NCBI RefSeq assembly: GCF_900091525.1
Contig: NZ_FMCU01000005.1
Span: 310,001 to 374,000, forward strand
From: Micromonospora matsumotoense
GTDB lineage: Bacteria; Actinomycetota; Actinomycetes; Mycobacteriales; Micromonosporaceae
Reading direction: 5' to 3'
Length of the DNA: 64,000 nucleotides
The position numbers were made by a program, and so were the translations under genes. Position 1 is the first letter of the stretch, and every line of letters starts with the position of its first letter. Positions 60,612 through 64,000 of this stretch are shown here, in pieces. A model generated the notes under the pieces. That model did not search any database and was not told where the DNA came from. It worked only from the letters and a program-made list of their open reading frames with translations.

Positions 60612-60871
60612 GCCGGAACCCTGTCAGGGCAGCGCCGCCCGACCCAGCCCACTGGCCGTAGCGTTCAGGTATACCTGGCCATACCTGAACCGGGCTCCGC
60701 CTGCCGCAGGCAGGTTTCGGCCTGCGGCCCTGCGGGTGGGGCAGCCCTCTTCGCGACTGCGGTCCGTCGACCGTGCCACTGCGCAGGGTAATCGCGCAAC
60801 TACTTCCCCCGGCGGTGCAACTCCCCGGGCCGGTGGCTCCGTTCTACCTCCGTCACAAGGAGGCAGTCGAC

Positions 60872-61405
60872 TTGAGAGCCGAAGACGAACAAGCGTTCCG
60901 CGAGTTCGTGACGTCGCAGATGGCGTCGCTGCGCAAGCTGGCGTACATGACCTGCGGCGACTGGTACGCCGCAGAGGACGCGGTGGCCAACGCCCTGGTC
61001 AAGCTCTACCCCCGCTGGCGGAAGCTGGACCGGCCCGATCTCTACGTCAAGACCATGGTCTACCGGGCCGCGATCGACGAGACCCGGCGACCCTGGCGTC
61101 GCGAGCGGTCGGCCGGTGACGCGATGCCGGACCTCGCGTTGCGCGACCCGGCCGAGGCGGCCGACGAGCGGCTGCGCCTGCGGGCGGCGCTCGACGCCGT
61201 GCCGGCCCGGCAACGGGCCGCCGTCGTGCTGCGGCACTACCTGGGGCTGAGCCTGGAGGACACGGCCGGCGTCCTCAACTGCACGGTGGGCACGGCCAAG
61301 AGCCAGGTCTCCCGTGGCTTGGCCAAGCTGCGCGAGTCGCTCGCCGCCGAACGCATCAATCTCACCGGGAAGCCGACAGAGGAGTGGACCAATGCAGCTG
61401 CATGA
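60872..61405 (+). CDS. SigE-family ECF sigma factor
   Basis: A 177-residue ECF sigma factor of the actinobacterial SigE (ECF41-unlike, RNA_pol_sig70_f2) type: region 2 EFVTSQMASLRKLAYMTCGDWYAAEDAVANALVKLY, region 4 LDAVPARQRAAVVLRHYLGLSLEDTAGVLNCTVGTAKSQVSRGLAKL. TTG at 60872 has AAGGAGG eight bases upstream, which outweighs an in-frame start at 60773. Its last codons overlap the start of the next gene, a membrane protein likely to act as its regulator. Confidence 0.9.
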   Translation: MRAEDEQAFREFVTSQMASLRKLAYMTCGDWYAAEDAVANALVKLYPRWRKLDRPDLYVKTMVYRAAIDETRRPWRRERSAGDAMPDLALRDPAEAADERLRLRAALDAVPARQRAAVVLRHYLGLSLEDTAGVLNCTVGTAKSQVSRGLAKLRESLAAERINLTGKPTEEWTNAAA

Positions 61406-62618
61406 GCTCGTGGACGCCGTGACGGGCGAAGAGCCGCCGATGACGCGTACCGCCGATGACATCATCGCGGCCGGGCGGCGGGCCGAGCGGCGTCGTCGGG
61501 CCGGGTTCGCGTCGGTCGGCGTGGCCGGTCTCGTCGTGGTCGCGGTGGCGGGCGCGTTCACGCTGCCGACCCTGGGCGCCGAGCGGAACACCACGGCCGC
61601 GTCGGCCCCGGCCGGCGCGACGACGTCCGGGTCCACCGGGGCCCGGTGGCCCGACGCCGCGCCGTTCACCTTCACCTTCACCGGGTACGACGCCGGAACG
61701 CTGCACGTGCAGAACCCGATCGTCACGTCCACCGGCTACCAGATCGCCTCCGTCTACTCGGACAACCACACCTCGAACGACAAGCCCGTCACCGGTGAGG
61801 AGACCGAGGCGCGGGGCGACGTCATCACGCAGAAGAGGAAGGCCGCCGGGGGGAAGCCGAGTCTGTGGGCCTACCTGACCGTCTACCGACCGGGTGTCTT
61901 CGACCCCGCCGGGATCAAGGGCGGCGAGGAGGTCACCGTGGCCGGGCGCAGGGCCGTGCAGGCGACGCTGCCGGTCGGCCTCGACCCGCGCAACCCGGTC
62001 TACCCGGGCAACAAGGTGTTCGCCTGGGAGTACGCCCACAATGCCTGGGCGGCTGTCACGTCGTTCTCCGGCGACATGGCCACGCCGAGCTTCCGGGACC
62101 TGGGCGGTCTGGTCGAAGGGCTGAAGCCGAGCAGGCCGAAGCCGGCCCTGGTGCCGTTCACGGTGGGGTACGTGCCGAGCGGCTACCTGCCGTTGCAGAC
62201 CGGCACGCACGCGATGCCCGGCCTCAGCGGCATCGCCACGGCCCGCGCCGGTGACTACGGCGGCGCGACGTACACCCGGCCCGCCGCGCCCACCTCGGGC
62301 CTGACCGCGCCGTACGACGCCGTCGACGGTGCCATCAAGGACGGGTTCCACATCTTCGTCACGCCGAGCAGTAGCGCCAACCAGTCGCCGGAGCCCGGCG
62401 CGACGAAGTGCCACCCCGGTGCCGACCGGCGTCTTGCGGGCGGCGGCTTCTGCAACATCTGGAGCGCCGACGGCACCGTCTCCCTCCAGGTCAGCGGCAT
62501 GGGCCTGGGCAACGCGCTGCCGCTGGCCGAGCTGGAGAAGATCGCCAGGGGGATCCGGGTCGCCGACGTCCGGAACGAGTCGACCTGGACCCCGGCCGCG
62601 CAGGCTCTGCGGCCGTAA
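61392..62618 (+). CDS. Membrane protein coupled to the ECF sigma factor (putative anti-sigma)
   Basis: A 408-residue single-pass protein: short cytoplasmic N-terminus (MQLHELVDAVTGEEPPMTRTADDIIAAGRRAERRRR), membrane helix at ~42-60, and a large extracytoplasmic domain with two cysteines (TKCHPG, GFCNIW). ATG at 61392 lies inside the sigma factor gene (14-base overlap). Position and topology are those of an anti-sigma factor, but no zinc-binding HxxxCxxC motif is present, so this is inference. Confidence 0.8.
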   Translation: MQLHELVDAVTGEEPPMTRTADDIIAAGRRAERRRRAGFASVGVAGLVVVAVAGAFTLPTLGAERNTTAASAPAGATTSGSTGARWPDAAPFTFTFTGYDAGTLHVQNPIVTSTGYQIASVYSDNHTSNDKPVTGEETEARGDVITQKRKAAGGKPSLWAYLTVYRPGVFDPAGIKGGEEVTVAGRRAVQATLPVGLDPRNPVYPGNKVFAWEYAHNAWAAVTSFSGDMATPSFRDLGGLVEGLKPSRPKPALVPFTVGYVPSGYLPLQTGTHAMPGLSGIATARAGDYGGATYTRPAAPTSGLTAPYDAVDGAIKDGFHIFVTPSSSANQSPEPGATKCHPGADRRLAGGGFCNIWSADGTVSLQVSGMGLGNALPLAELEKIARGIRVADVRNESTWTPAAQALRP

Positions 62619-62652
62619 CACCGGAGCCCCGGGCAGGGGGCCGGGATCGCCT

Positions 62653-62712
62653 GGCGGCCACGGCGACGGCGGCACTGTGCGTTCCGGCAGTGCCGCCGTC
62701 GCCGTGGCCGCC
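62653..62712 (+). terminator. Terminator with perfect 25-bp stem
   Basis: Arms 62653-62677 and 62688-62712 are perfectly complementary over 25 bases (GGCGGCCACGGCGACGGCGG...) around a 10-base loop, 34 bases after the stop codon. One of the strongest hairpins in the window. Confidence 0.88.
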
Positions 62713-62825
62713 GCTGTCTCCGCCCGTGGGTGTCGGCCGGTTCCGGAAGTCCGACCGGCACACATCGCCCACCTATTGACGAGTCCGCACATCTTGGCAG
62801 CAGCGTATGCCTCGGCTACCGTCCA

Positions 62826-62839
62826 TGGAAACGCTCCCA
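62826..62839. promoter_or_regulatory. CelR/CebR-like operator upstream of the GH6 gene
   Basis: TGGAAACGCTCCCA matches 12 of 14 bases of the actinobacterial cellulase operator TGGGAGCGCTCCCA bound by LacI-family CelR/CebR. It lies 41 bases upstream of the GH6 start codon. Confidence 0.7.
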
Positions 62840-62879
62840 TGAACTTAGATACGTCTATGTGATCAGGAGGAAACACGTC

Positions 62880-64000
62880 GTGGCTATCCTCTCCCGGCGT
62901 CGCAGATCGGTGGCCGTCAGTGTGGCCGCCGTCGCGAGCGCCACCGCTGCTGCCGTCTGCTTCGCCGTCGGCGGCGCCTCCGCCGGCACCATCTCCGGCC
63001 CGCTCTACCGCGACCCGAGTTCGGCCGTCGTGCGCTGGGTCGCCGCCAACCCCGGTGACTCGCGGGCCGCCGCCATCCGCGACAAGATCGCGAGCCAGCC
63101 GCAGGCCCGCTGGTTCGCCAACTTCAACCCGTCGACCGCGCAGGCCGAGGCCGCCGCGTTCATCGGTGCGGCCAACGCGGCGCAGCAGATCCCGGTGATG
63201 GCCGTCTACCAGATCACCAACCGGGACTGCGGCGGGGCCAGCGCCGGTGGGGCGCCGGACCTCAACCAGTACCAGACCTGGGTGTCCAACTTCTCCCGGG
63301 GGCTGGGCAACCGGACGGTCATCATCATCCTGGAGACCGACTCCCTCGCCCTGCTGACCTGCCTGAACAGTAACGAGATCAACGCCCGCAACCAGGCGAT
63401 CTCGACGGCCACCCGGACCATGAAGTCGGCCAACCCCAACGCCAAGGTGTACCTCGACGCCGGCCACTCCACCTGGAACAGCGCGAACGAGACCGCCAAC
63501 CGCCTCCGGGCGGCCGGCGTGCAGTACGCCGACGGCTTCTTCACCAACGTGTCGAACTACAACCCCACCTCCGGCGAGGCGAACTTCGGCCGGAACGTCA
63601 TCTCCGCCCTCAACGGCATGGGCCTGTCGGGCAAGCGCCAGGTCATCGACACCAGCCGCAACGGCGGTGCCAGCGGGGACTGGTGCGGTGACGACAACAC
63701 CGACCGGCGCATCGGGCAGTACCCGACGACCAACACCGGCGACAACAACATCGACGCGTACCTCTGGGTGAAGCCGCCGGGCGAGGCGGACGGCTGCCGC
63801 TACACCGCCGGCTCGTTCCAGCCGGACCTGGCCTTCAGCCTGGCCAACGGCGCGCCCAACCCGCCCACCACGACCCCGCCGACCACCGCGCCCCCGACCA
63901 CCGCGCCGCCGACGACCCCGCCGCCGACCACCGCTCCCCCCACCACGCCGCCGCCGACGGGTAACGGCTGCACCGCGTCGGTGGTGGTCAACCAGTGGAA
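62880..64000 (+). CDS. Secreted GH6 cellulase with CBM2 (partial, runs off the window)
   Basis: About 373 residues are visible. Signal peptide to about residue 36 (GGASAGTI), then a GH6 endoglucanase/cellobiohydrolase domain: ARWFANFNPSTAQAEAAAFI, IPVMAVYQITNRDCGGASAGG, VIIILETDSLALL (catalytic-acid region, ETD where EPD is usual), AKVYLDAGHSTWN, DGFFTNVSNYNPT and YLWVKPPGEADG. A Pro/Thr linker follows and the sequence ends at the first strand of a CBM2 (GNGCTASVVVNQW). GTG at 62880 follows AGGAGG. It hydrolyses beta-1,4-glucan outside the cell. Confidence 0.93.
   Translation, partial: MAILSRRRRSVAVSVAAVASATAAAVCFAVGGASAGTISGPLYRDPSSAVVRWVAANPGDSRAAAIRDKIASQPQARWFANFNPSTAQAEAAAFIGAANAAQQIPVMAVYQITNRDCGGASAGGAPDLNQYQTWVSNFSRGLGNRTVIIILETDSLALLTCLNSNEINARNQAISTATRTMKSANPNAKVYLDAGHSTWNSANETANRLRAAGVQYADGFFTNVSNYNPTSGEANFGRNVISALNGMGLSGKRQVIDTSRNGGASGDWCGDDNTDRRIGQYPTTNTGDNNIDAYLWVKPPGEADGCRYTAGSFQPDLAFSLANGAPNPPTTTPPTTAPPTTAPPTTPPPTTAPPTTPPPTGNGCTASVVVNQW

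Noticed and set aside
1..64000. Search for CRISPR arrays, tRNA, rRNA, tmRNA, RNase P RNA and insertion sequences
   Set aside because: No regularly spaced repeats, no T-loop-like GTTCGA-type tRNA ends in suitable context, no tmRNA or RNase P core motifs and no transposase-like proteins were seen by eye.

Overview
The window is very GC-rich actinobacterial chromosome. Frequent GTG and TTG starts, GTGA/ATGA stop-start overlaps, CsoR and ECF/SigB-type regulators, a SARP regulator and secreted glycan-active enzymes with CBM2 modules all point to a Micromonosporaceae-like soil actinomycete, probably Micromonospora. This is an inference from gene content and style. No rRNA, tRNA, IS element or CRISPR array was seen.

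Layout. 1-7.0 kb: truncated AI-2E family permease, MT0933-type small protein, cytochrome P450 with its [3Fe-4S] ferredoxin, hemerythrin-like protein, F420/FMN split-barrel oxidoreductase, small membrane proteins and a winged-helix regulator. 7.1-10.7 kb: beta-carbonic anhydrase, a secreted coiled-coil protein behind a probable c-di-AMP (ydaO/yuaA) riboswitch, and a YibE/F membrane protein. 11-15.6 kb: a copper-handling locus: His-repeat membrane protein, DUF305 lipoprotein, CsoR, two CsoR boxes, CopZ, a small membrane protein and CopA. 15.7-21.5 kb: CsbD protein, lipoprotein, DUF2786 protein, DUF3152 metalloprotease-like protein, RsbW-like ATPase and GT2 glycosyltransferase. 21.9-23.0 kb: a deletion scar holding kdpF and only the first ~40% of kdpA. 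23-24.8 kb: DUF1304 membrane protein and a PP2C phosphatase. 24.9-25.3 kb: an AT-rich island.

25.3-32.6 kb is the most unusual part. A small helical protein and an NB-ARC/TPR (NLR-like) protein share a short VQA-type motif, which suggests an amyloid-signalled cell-death pair. Beyond it lie two convergent genes (a GT-B-like protein and a partner whose 3' end runs antisense into the NLR gene), then a 34-codon peptide gene translationally coupled to a large SARP-NB-ARC-TPR regulator.

32.7-39.5 kb: two large secreted proteins (PA14/propeller/CBM/DUF1080 and LVIVD-repeat) and a second DUF305 protein. 39.8-45.3 kb: STAS anti-anti-sigma factor, PP2C phosphatase, TetR plus divergent monooxygenase-like/methyltransferase/lipoprotein operon, DUF5872 protein and a SigB-family sigma factor. 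With the RsbW-like ATPase (19.2 kb) and the other PP2C (23.6 kb) these form the parts of a partner-switching stress network. 45.4-49 kb: a frameshifted gene remnant and a MacAB-like efflux operon. 49-53.3 kb: MerR-like regulator behind a structured leader, a secreted CE1-type esterase with CBM2, and Fe/Mn superoxide dismutase. 53.4-58.6 kb: a complete five-gene oligopeptide-type ABC importer. 58.7-62.6 kb: a two-component system and a SigE-type ECF sigma factor with its coupled membrane protein. The window ends inside a secreted GH6 cellulase that has a CelR/CebR-like operator upstream.
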